A stretch of DNA of 64,000 nucleotides. Origin: Chitinophaga sp. YR627 (GTDB lineage Bacteria > Bacteroidota > Bacteroidia > Chitinophagales > Chitinophagaceae). A program made the translations under genes and the position numbers. The stretch lies in NCBI RefSeq assembly GCF_900114995.1, contig NZ_FOUX01000001.1:2108001-2172000 (forward strand). The letters are read 5' to 3'. The notes beneath the pieces were generated by a model, which did not search any database, was not told the DNA's origin, and saw nothing but the letters and a program-made list of their open reading frames with translations. This document shows positions 17,226 through 25,145 of this stretch, one piece after another; the first letter of the stretch is position 1; the number at the start of each line of letters is the position of its first letter.

Positions 17226-17552
17226 TTATTTATCTTTTGACGCTGCCTCCGCTTCTTTTTTTAGGATGTGTTTGTCAACGTAAAATGTTGCAAAAGGAAT
17301 GATACAGGAGATTAAAATCTTAAAAGTTGTTTTTGTGAAGCTCCATTGTCGCTCCACCCCGGCACTTAGGGTCAGCACAATAAACAAGAGAAACAATATA
17401 CCATGTACCGGTCCGATGACGCGGACCAGCAACGGATTACCAGCCCAATATTTCAGCGGAACAGCAATACCGGCTAATACCAGTAAGGATATGCCCTCCA
17501 TATAACTAACAAGCCGGAGACGGCCCAATGATGTTTTAAATAAAGATTCCAT
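17226..17552 (-). CDS. DUF3817 membrane protein
   Basis: A 108-residue protein with three membrane helices. The segment GRLRLVSYMEGISLLVLAG and the glycine-proline loop GPVHGILFLLFIVL are typical of DUF3817. Function is unknown. It directly abuts the catalytic oxidase gene and starts 9 bp after the upstream membrane-protein stop, so it is co-transcribed. Confidence 0.78.
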   Translation of the reverse strand: MESLFKTSLGRLRLVSYMEGISLLVLAGIAVPLKYWAGNPLLVRVIGPVHGILFLLFIVLTLSAGVERQWSFTKTTFKILISCIIPFATFYVDKHILKKEAEAASKDK

Positions 17553-17561
17553 AACGGCTGT

Positions 17562-18029
17562 TTAAATGTGAAAAAATCTCAGCCAGGGTCGCTGCGCAAG
17601 TGGAGAGAACGGCCACGGGATAGCAATTAACAGGACGCCTAATGCCATCAGAAACCATTTTAATAGTAGCTTATACTTCTCCTGATCACCTGTTACTCTT
17701 TTTGCCTTTGCCGATCCGATAGTGATCAGAACAATCGCAAGGATCATAAGCGCTATATGCACGTATTTGAAAAAAGTATACTCAGGAAAGGATGCCACCT
17801 GGATACCGGTGACCTTCATATTTACCAGCGGACTTAGAACATAAATCGTCATGCCGATCACAAGCTGAATATGGGAAATGGTTGTTGTCCAGTGGCGGAT
17901 AGCATTCACTTTTTCAGTAAAAAGCCTCCTTTGAGTGACGCCGCGCCAGGCAGTGTAAATGGCATAGCAAAGACTTCCTAACATCAGCCACCGGAGTAGC
18001 GAATGCAGTATTAAGAAAACGAAATACAT
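17562..18029 (-). CDS. four-helix membrane protein, first gene of the oxidase operon
   Basis: A 155-residue protein with four membrane helices. Histidines fall in or near helices: H9 in LHSLLRW, H46 and H53 in RHWTTTISHIQ, and one in KYVHIALMI. This resembles small Bacteroidota proteins sometimes labelled cytochrome b, and the histidines could bind haem, which is inference. It heads the operon leading to the cbb3-like oxidase. A short palindrome lies just upstream. Confidence 0.68.
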   Translation of the reverse strand: MYFVFLILHSLLRWLMLGSLCYAIYTAWRGVTQRRLFTEKVNAIRHWTTTISHIQLVIGMTIYVLSPLVNMKVTGIQVASFPEYTFFKYVHIALMILAIVLITIGSAKAKRVTGDQEKYKLLLKWFLMALGVLLIAIPWPFSPLAQRPWLRFFHI

Positions 18030-18043
18030 GTATTGAGATTTTA

Positions 18044-18062
18044 TTTTAGAAACAATCTAAAA
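18044..18062. promoter_or_regulatory. palindrome upstream of the oxidase operon
   Basis: TTTTAGA and TCTAAAA flank a 5-bp centre, 15-33 bp before the first start codon. It could be an operator or overlap the promoter. No TAnnTTTG box is visible beside it, and it does not match an FNR site. Confidence 0.3.
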
Positions 18063-18138
18063 GGCTAAGGGAATCCTGCACGCACAGGTATCCGTGCGCA
18101 TCAATAACAAGCGATGCTTGCCGCCGATAAATTATAGC

Positions 18139-19200
18139 TTAAGCTGAGTATTCAAGTTGCAACGCCTCATGGTCATCGGCATCTTTCAGTGAAGTGCGAA
18201 AAGCACGGCGATAATCTGAAGGTGTAATCGCAAGTTGTCGCAGAAATATGCGTCGCATGGTCACCAGGTTACCAAACCCACATTGCTCAACGATCCTCTC
18301 CAGCAGCATATCTGTATCCTCAAGATACACACGTGCTTTCTCTACACGGAGCTTCTCAATAAATTTCGCCGGAGGCATACCCGTATGCTTTTGTAACACC
18401 CGCGTCAGATTCCGGACGCTCATATTGAAGTTCTCAGCGATCTTATTGAGATCAACCGGCTCATGAAGCCGCTCATTCAGCCAGACCTTCAGCTTTTGTC
18501 CGATATTGGTATTGTCATAAACAGGCAGCAGATTACCAAATTGCGCCTGCACACCCGGCCTCCTCAGATAAAATACCAGCTGTCGTGCCACCCTTACAGC
18601 GATCTCCTTCCCATAATCCTCTTCCACCAGTGCCAGTGAGAGATCTATTCCCGAAGACACCCCCGCAGAGGTATACACATAGCCATCCTGGATAAAGAAC
18701 GCATTCCCATGAACATCTATTGACGGATACTGCGCTTTTAATTTCTCCGTAACCTCCCAGTGTGTAGTCGCCTTACGCCCATTCAGCAGACCAGCCTTTG
18801 CCAACGCAAACGTACCGGCACACACCGACCCGATACGACGGGTGTTTTGTTCATTGATACCCGATAACCACTCATAAAATGGTCCGAACTCATCAAGGGC
18901 CAGCTGACAATAATCATCCCCCGCAATGATCAGGGTGTCGATCGGCGTCTGTATATCCATGGCACAGTATTGACAATTGACCTCAATACCGGCGGAAGTG
19001 GTCACTTTCTTATCATAGGTGGGCGCTACTACCTTTACCTCATACCCATTATTGGCGCCCATAACCTGTAAAAATCTGTCAGCATTGGTAAATACATCCG
19101 AAGGCCCGGTAAAATCGAGCAGCATATGCCTGGTCATCGCCACGATCACTATCAGTTTCCGCTGCCCTGCTGCGTTTCCTTTGTCTTTACTAACGTCCAT
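18139..19200 (-). CDS. GlxA-type transcriptional regulator (DJ-1/PfpI plus AraC domains)
   Basis: A 353-residue regulator. The N-terminal DJ-1/PfpI-like domain (about 15-195) includes RRIGSVCAGTFALAKAGLL with the elbow cysteine and ATTHWEVTEKL. The C-terminal AraC domain (about 235-335) has LNKIAENFNMSVRNLTRVLQKHTG and VEQCGFGNLVTMRRIFLRQL. Such regulators sense small molecules, but the ligand is unknown. It has a full consensus promoter with an overlapping palindrome right before its ATG. Confidence 0.9.
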   Translation of the reverse strand: MDVSKDKGNAAGQRKLIVIVAMTRHMLLDFTGPSDVFTNADRFLQVMGANNGYEVKVVAPTYDKKVTTSAGIEVNCQYCAMDIQTPIDTLIIAGDDYCQLALDEFGPFYEWLSGINEQNTRRIGSVCAGTFALAKAGLLNGRKATTHWEVTEKLKAQYPSIDVHGNAFFIQDGYVYTSAGVSSGIDLSLALVEEDYGKEIAVRVARQLVFYLRRPGVQAQFGNLLPVYDNTNIGQKLKVWLNERLHEPVDLNKIAENFNMSVRNLTRVLQKHTGMPPAKFIEKLRVEKARVYLEDTDMLLERIVEQCGFGNLVTMRRIFLRQLAITPSDYRRAFRTSLKDADDHEALQLEYSA

Positions 19201-19203
19201 GAT

Positions 19204-19261
19204 GCAAAATTAGGTATGGGATCAGTTGTCTCAAAGGACATTAATTATACATTTTGAGACA
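19204..19261 (-). promoter_or_regulatory. promoter and palindromic operator of the GlxA-type gene
   Basis: On the minus strand TTTG (19235-19232), 19 bp and TAATTTTGC (19212-19204) form an exact Bacteroidota promoter only 3 bp before the ATG, implying a leaderless mRNA. An inverted repeat with 9-bp arms TGTCTCAAA (19227-19235) and TTTGAGACA (19253-19261), 17 bp apart, covers the -33 box, as expected for autoregulation. The remaining 19262-19508 contains no gene and no other clear element. Confidence 0.65.
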
Positions 19262-19508
19262 TGGAGGAAGATGGGGATATACCGCGAAAATGGAAGACCA
19301 CTAATCAAAAAAATCGAATCAAACCAGCAATCCAACTGAAACATCCGTAAACAATAAGCCACGCTTCCGGTTATACTATGGAAAAAAAGTATTACCGTGA
19401 AGGGTAACGTTTATCCCAATAACGAAAATGGGGTGTAACAGTATCTTCAAAAACATTAAACTTAATCTTAATTCATTAACTGACACCTAACACCAAAACT
19501 TATCCACT

Positions 19509-20228
19509 ATGGAAAAATTTTCAGTATTGCTATGCCTGACGGCATTTATCTGCCTTATCATTGGATTGATTAAACCATCTGCATTTAAGGGGCTCTTTAA
19601 AGCAAAGACCTCCAGGAAAACAGTCTCGCTCACATTTGCCGGAATAATGCTCGCTTCCTTTATTCTATTTGCCATTGTAGTTAAGCCCTTAACAGCGGAA
19701 GAGAAGGCAAAGGCGAAACTCGAAGATGCCGCGAAAAACACGGATAAACCAGCAGTGACCGAGACAGCTGCGCCAGCTAAGCCCCAGGAGGCCGAACAAT
19801 CACCAGAAGAAAAGATTAAGACAGTCATCAGGGAAGAACTAAAAGGCGAGAACAATAATGACAAACCATACTTACGGGATATCAATGTAGCAATGGAAAA
19901 CCAGGCTGCAGCTGTTACCATAAATTTTAATGCCAATGACAATCTTACGACGAATATGATACGGAGCGGCATCAAAAGTAAGATGAGCGATTTATACCTC
20001 AAATTATACAAAAGCAACCTGCCGATCAAATCGGTATCAGTCTGTGCATATATGCCAATGTCAGATAAATATGGCAACCAAAGCGACGATATCGTGTATA
20101 CCTCGATTTTAGAAAGCGAAGAAGCTGCAAAGGTGAACTGGAGTGCAGAAGATTATGCAATTAAAAGCACCGTCCTGCCAAACGTTTGGACAACGCTATT
20201 CCTACACCCTGCCTTAAAGTCGGAATAA
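19509..20228 (+). CDS. hypothetical membrane protein
   Basis: A 239-residue protein with two N-terminal membrane helices (residues 5-21 and about 39-60), then a charged, alanine/proline-rich linker (about 65-105) and a C-terminal soluble domain of about 130 residues. I do not recognise the C-terminal domain. It contains alternating strands such as DINVAMENQAAAVTINFN. It is followed by a very long perfect inverted repeat. Confidence 0.65.
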   Translation: MEKFSVLLCLTAFICLIIGLIKPSAFKGLFKAKTSRKTVSLTFAGIMLASFILFAIVVKPLTAEEKAKAKLEDAAKNTDKPAVTETAAPAKPQEAEQSPEEKIKTVIREELKGENNNDKPYLRDINVAMENQAAAVTINFNANDNLTTNMIRSGIKSKMSDLYLKLYKSNLPIKSVSVCAYMPMSDKYGNQSDDIVYTSILESEEAAKVNWSAEDYAIKSTVLPNVWTTLFLHPALKSE

Positions 20229-20251
20229 AAAGGGGAATAACAGGACTTGTT

Positions 20252-20327
20252 AATATATTTGAAGCACTTTATTGATATCGTGTTAATTTTAACTTGCACG
20301 ATATCAATAAAGTGCTTCAAATATATT
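20252..20327. repeat. perfect inverted repeat with 31-bp arms
   Basis: Bases 20252-20282 are the exact reverse complement of 20297-20327, with a 14-base AT-rich loop (20283-20296). There is no run of T after either arm. It lies 24 bp after the stop of the membrane-protein gene and 34 bp before the start of the AraC gene. It could act as a terminator, an RNA stability element or a leader structure, or be a small mobile-element remnant. Confidence 0.85.
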
Positions 20328-20361
20328 GACCAGCAGGTCATATCAACGCTGATTATTTACT

Positions 20362-21219
20362 TTGAAAGAACAACAGGAACATATCAGGCAATTCAAGCTC
20401 GCCGCGGATACAGCTACAGGTGTCCTGATTGCCCCCATGCACGAAGGCATTACAGCCGGACATAACATCACCGATATACACCGGGATGATCATTATAGCC
20501 TGATGTTTGCCTTCAAGGGCAATTACCATTTCAGGATAGATTTCGAAGACGTTATGCTGAAAGGCCCATTTGTTTTAAAGATCGCCTCCGGCCAGGTGCA
20601 TCAACTCATTGAAGTCAGTGATCAAAGCGGGTGGGTACTGGCTATAGAAGAGTTCATACTGGAACCCGAATTACAACACTATCTGCTGACGGGATTATCC
20701 CGTCCTTTATTGCTAAAAGATTCACATGATCTGCTAACCCGGATTCAAACGATTATGGAACTGGCGTTTGATCTGCAAAGTCATTCCCCTGATGTGTTTA
20801 CCCACAAATCAATATTATTCCTGATCAACTCACTCTTCTGCCTGCTGATATCAACGTCTGAGAATAAGGAAGTACCGGATACAAAAGAAACCAGAGGACA
20901 TATCATCGAACAGGACTTCCTCCAGCTGCTAAAAAAACATTATAAAGATTGGAAAAAACCCGGACAATACGCATCAGCACTATCTGTTAGTACCTCACAT
21001 CTGAATGATATCCTGAGGGCGACAACAGGACTTTCCACGTCGACGCATATTCAACAGCACAATATATTAGAAGCTAAACGGCTGCTGTACTTTACCGATC
21101 TGGAAGTTCGGGAAATCGCCTTTAAACTCGGTTATGATGATGGCGTCTACTTTGGAAAGCTATTCAAAAAAGTCACTCAAACTACCTGTTTAGCGTTCCG
21201 AAAGCAATTCCGCGATTAA
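20362..21219 (+). CDS. AraC-family transcriptional regulator
   Basis: About 285 residues from a TTG start. An N-terminal cupin-like sensing domain (HYSLMFAFKGNYHFRIDFEDV) is followed by a C-terminal AraC domain with ASALSVSTSHLNDILRATTGLSTSTHIQ and VREIAFKLGYDDGVYFGKLFKKVTQTT. TTG 20362 was chosen for lack of an in-frame ATG before the cupin domain, so the true start is uncertain. It precedes two enzyme genes on the same strand that it may control. Confidence 0.82.
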   Translation: MKEQQEHIRQFKLAADTATGVLIAPMHEGITAGHNITDIHRDDHYSLMFAFKGNYHFRIDFEDVMLKGPFVLKIASGQVHQLIEVSDQSGWVLAIEEFILEPELQHYLLTGLSRPLLLKDSHDLLTRIQTIMELAFDLQSHSPDVFTHKSILFLINSLFCLLISTSENKEVPDTKETRGHIIEQDFLQLLKKHYKDWKKPGQYASALSVSTSHLNDILRATTGLSTSTHIQQHNILEAKRLLYFTDLEVREIAFKLGYDDGVYFGKLFKKVTQTTCLAFRKQFRD

Positions 21220-21266
21220 GACTATCATTTCCCGCTTTTGGCCTATTCTACGCAGTAAACGGACGA

Positions 21267-21275
21267 TAGTTTTGC
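21267..21275 (+). promoter_or_regulatory. candidate -7 box before the phosphatase-like gene
   Basis: TAGTTTTGC matches TAnnTTTGC exactly, 27 bp before the ATG. The nearest TTTG (21237-21240) is 26 bp upstream, longer than usual, so the promoter may be weak or activator-dependent. Confidence 0.4.
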
Positions 21276-21302
21276 AACACAATAATTACTAAAATCAAGG
21301 TG

Positions 21303-22103
21303 ATGCAAAACGAAATCAATACAACACTGATTATAGATGCCGTCAAACAAATTGGCAAACAGTTTCTCGATAGTTATAAAAAGAAAGAGATCCCCACAAC
21401 CAAAGAAGCCTTTCTTGTACAGCTCGAAGAGATTGAAACAACCTGTTTCAACTTCTTAAAACCACTTATAAATCAGCATTACCCCGATATTCCCTGGGTA
21501 GCCGACGATGAATTTGATCCGGACGCCCAACTACAACCTGCGGATTACGGGCAATACTGGCTTTGTGATACCATGGATGGCGCAGTACAATATATCCAGC
21601 ATTTGCCAGGCTGGACCATCAACCTGGTACTTATACGCAATGGACAGCCATACTTTGCTGTGGTGTACGATCCGGTTGCCGACGAAGTTTTTTCCGCCAA
21701 ACAAACGGAAGGCGCCTATCTAAACGGATCACGGATCAAAGCCGGACTAAAAGCAGATACCGATGTCATGGTGGCGGTTTTTGAATACGGCCACCAGGCT
21801 AAAAAAACAGCCAACTTCGAACAGAAAATAGCTGGTTCTGTAGCGCACCTTATCAAAAACTTTGGCGTGGTCAGAAACTACGGTCCTCATGCCTTACAGT
21901 TAGCTTACGTAGGCGCAGGCAGGATTGACTTATTCCTGCAGGAAGATCTGGATACGCATAACTGGCTGGCAGGAATCCTTATTGCGCAGGAAGCCGGAGC
22001 AGAGGTGCTGACCTCAGACGGACAGCCCTGGATTTGGGGAACTGACAACCTCCTGGTTGCCGGAAAAGAAATCGCAGCGTTGTATTTAACGTCTTTAACT
22101 TAA
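21303..22103 (+). CDS. inositol monophosphatase-family protein
   Basis: About 266 residues of the Mg-dependent phosphatase superfamily (IMPase/CysQ). The metal motif is altered: CDTMDGAVQY stands where DPIDGTTNF is typical, and the early acidic pair is ADDEFD instead of EE. LVLIRNGQPYFAVVYDPVADEVFSA and the C-terminal LDTHNWLAGILIAQEAGAEV match the family. ATG 21303 was chosen over the GTG at 21300. The odd metal site suggests a changed substrate. Confidence 0.82.
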   Translation: MQNEINTTLIIDAVKQIGKQFLDSYKKKEIPTTKEAFLVQLEEIETTCFNFLKPLINQHYPDIPWVADDEFDPDAQLQPADYGQYWLCDTMDGAVQYIQHLPGWTINLVLIRNGQPYFAVVYDPVADEVFSAKQTEGAYLNGSRIKAGLKADTDVMVAVFEYGHQAKKTANFEQKIAGSVAHLIKNFGVVRNYGPHALQLAYVGAGRIDLFLQEDLDTHNWLAGILIAQEAGAEVLTSDGQPWIWGTDNLLVAGKEIAALYLTSLT

Positions 22104-22115
22104 TATAAGAAAGAA

Positions 22116-22742
22116 ATGAAGATTGCAATTATAGGTGCCGGTGCCGGGATCGGCTTAGTGACAGTCATGCAGGCTTTACAAAAAGGACATACAGTGATCG
22201 CACTATCAACCAACTTTACAGCAATGCCGGATCATCCATTGCTGACCATCATAAAAGGTAGTGCCACCGTTGCAGCAGATGTAAAAAAAGCCATGGTAGA
22301 TGCCGATGCTGTGTTGATAACAGTCGGTACTAAAAATAAAAAAGCGACCCATTTATTCTCAGATATTGCACGGACTGTTGTTCAACTAACAAATGAATTG
22401 AATCTTTCCGCACCAGTGATCACCATTACCGGGTTTGGTGCAGGAGAAAGTAAAAATCACCTTAGCTTCTTTATGAAAGCTATTATTACGCTTTTCTTAA
22501 AAGATCAGTACATCAATAAAACGCTGATGGAAGAAATTTTTGCATCCAGCAAGGTCAAATGGGAGATCGTCAGACCCGGAATGCTTACTAACGGTGCTTT
22601 GACAGGATCGTACAAGGCATTACCTGAACTTAAAAAAGGAATGAAGGTTGGAAAGATTTCCAGGGAAGATGTCGCTCATTTTCTGATAGAGGAAGCTGAA
22701 AAACAACAGTATTTAGGCAGGTATGTGGCACTTTCTTATTAG
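22116..22742 (+). CDS. NAD(P)-binding atypical SDR protein
   Basis: A 208-residue protein with an N-terminal Rossmann motif IIGAGAGIGLVTVMQALQKGH, a VLITVGT strand, ITGFGAG, and the C-terminal WEIVRPGMLTNGALTG typical of NAD(P)H-binding atypical SDRs. It starts 12 bp after the phosphatase-like gene and is probably co-transcribed. Activity is unknown. Confidence 0.82.
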   Translation: MKIAIIGAGAGIGLVTVMQALQKGHTVIALSTNFTAMPDHPLLTIIKGSATVAADVKKAMVDADAVLITVGTKNKKATHLFSDIARTVVQLTNELNLSAPVITITGFGAGESKNHLSFFMKAIITLFLKDQYINKTLMEEIFASSKVKWEIVRPGMLTNGALTGSYKALPELKKGMKVGKISREDVAHFLIEEAEKQQYLGRYVALSY

Positions 22743-22810
22743 TAACTGCGGTGATGCATGGTTACACGTATCTGAAATAAATTACAGGAAGGAATTGGTA
22801 AAAAGAAAAA

Positions 22811-22836
22811 AGGGGAACTACTTAAGTAGTTCCCCT
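22811..22836 (-). terminator. terminator after the second tRNA-Arg
   Basis: A perfect 26-bp palindrome (13-bp arms beginning AGGGGAACTACTT) lies 5 bases after the tRNA 3' end. On the minus strand it is followed by TTTTTTCTTTT. It may also stop transcription arriving from the plus-strand gene that ends at 22742. Confidence 0.85.
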
Positions 22837-22841
22837 CTCTG

Positions 22842-22915
22842 TGACCTCGTCTGGATTCAAACCAGAAACCTTCTGATCCGTAGTCAGATGCTCTATTCAG
22901 TTGAGCTACGAAGCC
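22842..22915 (-). tRNA. tRNA-Arg (anticodon ACG), second copy
   Basis: Identical in sequence to the tRNA at 5776-5849 over all 74 bases, with the same strand and no encoded CCA. The first 10 bases upstream of the 5' end and the segment GGGATTGCAAA near the promoter are also shared, so the whole transcription unit was duplicated. Confidence 0.95.
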
Positions 22916-22933
22916 ATTCCCGTTGTTGGGATT

Positions 22934-22965
22934 GCAAAGGTAAGAATATTTTCATATCCACCAAA
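22934..22965 (-). promoter_or_regulatory. promoter of the second tRNA-Arg
   Basis: On the minus strand TTTG (22965-22962), 19 bp and TACCTTTGC (22942-22934) give an exact Bacteroidota housekeeping promoter ending 18 bp before the tRNA. Confidence 0.75.
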
Positions 22966-23061
22966 TATTTGAAATATTTTTTTTGTTTGATTCATAACAT
23001 ACAGGTTACGTACATTTACCACCCGTCTTTCAGGACGGTTAGATGATCAAATATTTGTACA

Positions 23062-23535
23062 GTGAAAATACAACTCTGGAGCATAGGAAAAGAGAATGAC
23101 CCATATATAAAGGACGGTATCGCCATCTTTCAAAAGCGGCTGCAACACTATGTCGACTTTGAACTAAAGCTGATCCCTACTGTGAAACAGGCGGCCAGCC
23201 TCTCCGTGCCCGAACTGAAAAAACAGGAAGGTAAAATGATACTGGATATGCTGCAACCGCAGGATTACCTCGTAGCATTAGATGAATACGGGAAAATGCA
23301 GACGACCATGCAACTGGCAGACTTCATTCAACAACGGGCCAATGCCGCTACACGACAGGTGATATTCCTGATCGGCGGGGCTTTCGGACTGGATACTGCC
23401 GTCCTGGAAAGAGCACAGCTCAAATTGTCCCTGTCCCCCCTCACCTTCCCCCACCAGCTGGTGAGACTGATCATGACCGAACAACTCTACCGGGCTTATA
23501 CAGTCATTAACCGGGAGAAATATCATCATCAGTAA
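23062..23535 (+). CDS. rlmH: 23S rRNA (pseudouridine1915-N3)-methyltransferase RlmH
   Basis: A 157-residue SPOUT methyltransferase that modifies pseudouridine 1915 in helix 69 of 23S rRNA. The C-terminal knot is clear: FLIGGAFGLD, then LSLSPLTFPHQLVRLIMTEQLYRAYTVI and a terminal YHHQ. Length equals the family norm. The start is a GTG (23062) giving MKIQLWSIGK, the expected first strand. Confidence 0.95.
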   Translation: MKIQLWSIGKENDPYIKDGIAIFQKRLQHYVDFELKLIPTVKQAASLSVPELKKQEGKMILDMLQPQDYLVALDEYGKMQTTMQLADFIQQRANAATRQVIFLIGGAFGLDTAVLERAQLKLSLSPLTFPHQLVRLIMTEQLYRAYTVINREKYHHQ

Positions 23536-23581
23536 AAATTCAGTATAATTACATTCTCATCAATTAAATTACCCGTTTCGA

Positions 23582-24193
23582 ATGGAATTGACACTTAGCA
23601 TATCAATTATTGTCATCACCTGTATTATCTCATTTACCTCTTTCGAAAATGAAAGACGTAAGGACGACCTTATTATGTGGCCATACCTGGTCAAAGAAAA
23701 AAAACAGTTCTACCGCTTTATCACTTCGGGTCTCATACATGAGAATTTCATGCATCTCGGCTTCAATATGTTTACGCTCTATTTCTTTGGTAGCTTTATT
23801 GAACGTATGTTTGAACAGATTTTTCATAGTAAGATCTACTATTTATTATTCTACGTATTGGCTCTGGTACTTTCCGATATTCCTACTTACCTTAAACATA
23901 AAGACAATCCGGATTACCGGACCTTGGGTGCTTCCGGCGCTGTCTCCGCTGTAGTATTTGCAGCTATTCTCTTCAATCCATGGGCAACCATATACGTATT
24001 TGTGATCCCTATGCCCTCTATCGTTTATGGTGTTGTTTATCTCGGCTATACGATTTATATGTCCCGCCAGGAAGGTACTGGTATTAATCACGACGCTCAC
24101 CTCTGGGGCGCTGTATTCGGAATTCTGTTCCCTTTGATCTTTGAACCAAGGATCGGACAACTGTTCCTCTACCAACTGACACACCACTTCTAA
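23582..24193 (+). CDS. rhomboid-family intramembrane serine protease
   Basis: A 203-residue membrane protease with about six helices. The catalytic serine is S118 in GASGAVSAV and the catalytic histidine is H173 in NHDAHLWGAVFG. The oxyanion-loop histidine/asparagine motif HENFMHLGFNM is at about 53-63. It has no extra cytoplasmic domain. The substrate is unknown. It lies between rlmH and the stressosome operon, 84 bp before rsbR. Confidence 0.92.
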   Translation: MELTLSISIIVITCIISFTSFENERRKDDLIMWPYLVKEKKQFYRFITSGLIHENFMHLGFNMFTLYFFGSFIERMFEQIFHSKIYYLLFYVLALVLSDIPTYLKHKDNPDYRTLGASGAVSAVVFAAILFNPWATIYVFVIPMPSIVYGVVYLGYTIYMSRQEGTGINHDAHLWGAVFGILFPLIFEPRIGQLFLYQLTHHF

Positions 24194-24277
24194 TAGCGGC
24201 TTCTTCCTTTTCCGGTTTGCTTTTTGCTTGGTGTATGCTGGACAATATGCGCCATCAAAGCTAAACAAGCCACACAT

Positions 24278-25132
24278 ATGAAGCTAGACACAGCTAAAAT
24301 TTTACAGAAAAGGAAAAAACAGATTCTCGAATTGTGGATGAAGAACCAATTAGTGGATTTTTCTCTACGGGAGGACCTTATGTCGAACGATGAACTGACA
24401 GTGCAGTCTGAAGAACTTGTAGACGTATTACTACAGACTTTAAGTGGCAACAATCTGGAAGATCTACAGGCTTCTTCGTTGGAAGCGGTGCATGAAGTAC
24501 TGGAGGGCATTTCGATCTCACGAGCCAAACAGGGTTATTCTCCAAGGGAAACTGGTATGTTTGTTTTCAGCCTGAAAGATGCATTATTGTCTATCCTGGC
24601 ACAGGAAATCAAAAATGATCCTGTCCAGCTCCTGGATGAAAGTTTGAAAGTCAGCAAACTTATTGACAGCCTGGGCATCATTACCTTTGAAACATTTATT
24701 AAAGGAAGAGAGGAAGTGATTCTACGTCAGACCGACGAGATAACCGAAATCTCCACCCCTGTTATCCGCGTGTGGGATGGTATCGTTGCAATGCCTATCA
24801 TTGGCACCCTCGACAGTTCCCGTACCCAGGTGGTAATGGAAAACCTGCTCCAGGAAATTGTAGATACATCCAGCAGCATCGCGATCCTCGACATCTCCGG
24901 TGTTCCTGCTGTTGACTCCCTGGTAGCTCAGCACCTTATCAAGACCGTCAGCGCCACCCGCCTCATGGGAGCTGAATGTATTATCAGTGGTATCCGTCCT
25001 GAAATAGCGCAGACAGTCGTTCACCTCGGTATCGACCTGTCTGGTATAGTGACCAAAGCTTCGCTCGCAAGTGCCCTCAGGCATGCGTATGCGCTCTTGC
25101 AACTGGAAGTGAAAAAAGTAGTAGCAAAGTAA
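24278..25132 (+). CDS. rsbR: RsbR-type stressosome co-antagonist
   Basis: A protein of 284 residues from ATG 24278. The N-terminal domain (about 1-150) is helical and of RsbRD-like type, not a globin or PAS. The C-terminal STAS domain (about 160-280) closely follows RsbRA: LDISGVPAVDSLVAQHLIK and SGIRPEIAQTVVHLGID. The positions phosphorylated by RsbT in Bacillus are S214 (Thr in RsbRA, Ser here) and T246. It is the first gene of a six-gene co-directional cluster and likely builds the stressosome core with RsbS. Confidence 0.9.
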   Translation: MKLDTAKILQKRKKQILELWMKNQLVDFSLREDLMSNDELTVQSEELVDVLLQTLSGNNLEDLQASSLEAVHEVLEGISISRAKQGYSPRETGMFVFSLKDALLSILAQEIKNDPVQLLDESLKVSKLIDSLGIITFETFIKGREEVILRQTDEITEISTPVIRVWDGIVAMPIIGTLDSSRTQVVMENLLQEIVDTSSSIAILDISGVPAVDSLVAQHLIKTVSATRLMGAECIISGIRPEIAQTVVHLGIDLSGIVTKASLASALRHAYALLQLEVKKVVAK

Positions 25133-25145
25133 AAGTTATTTGTTG

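Noticed and set aside
19487..20077. A 196-codon minus-strand frame opposite the hypothetical membrane protein
   Set aside because: Its composition is an antisense mirror of the plus-strand gene. The plus-strand product has a coherent helix-linker-domain layout.
5776..22915. Genomic island bounded by two tRNA-Arg copies
   Set aside because: The repeats are whole functional tRNA genes, not 3' fragments, and no integrase, transposase or phage gene lies between them. The content is ordinary respiratory and regulatory genes.
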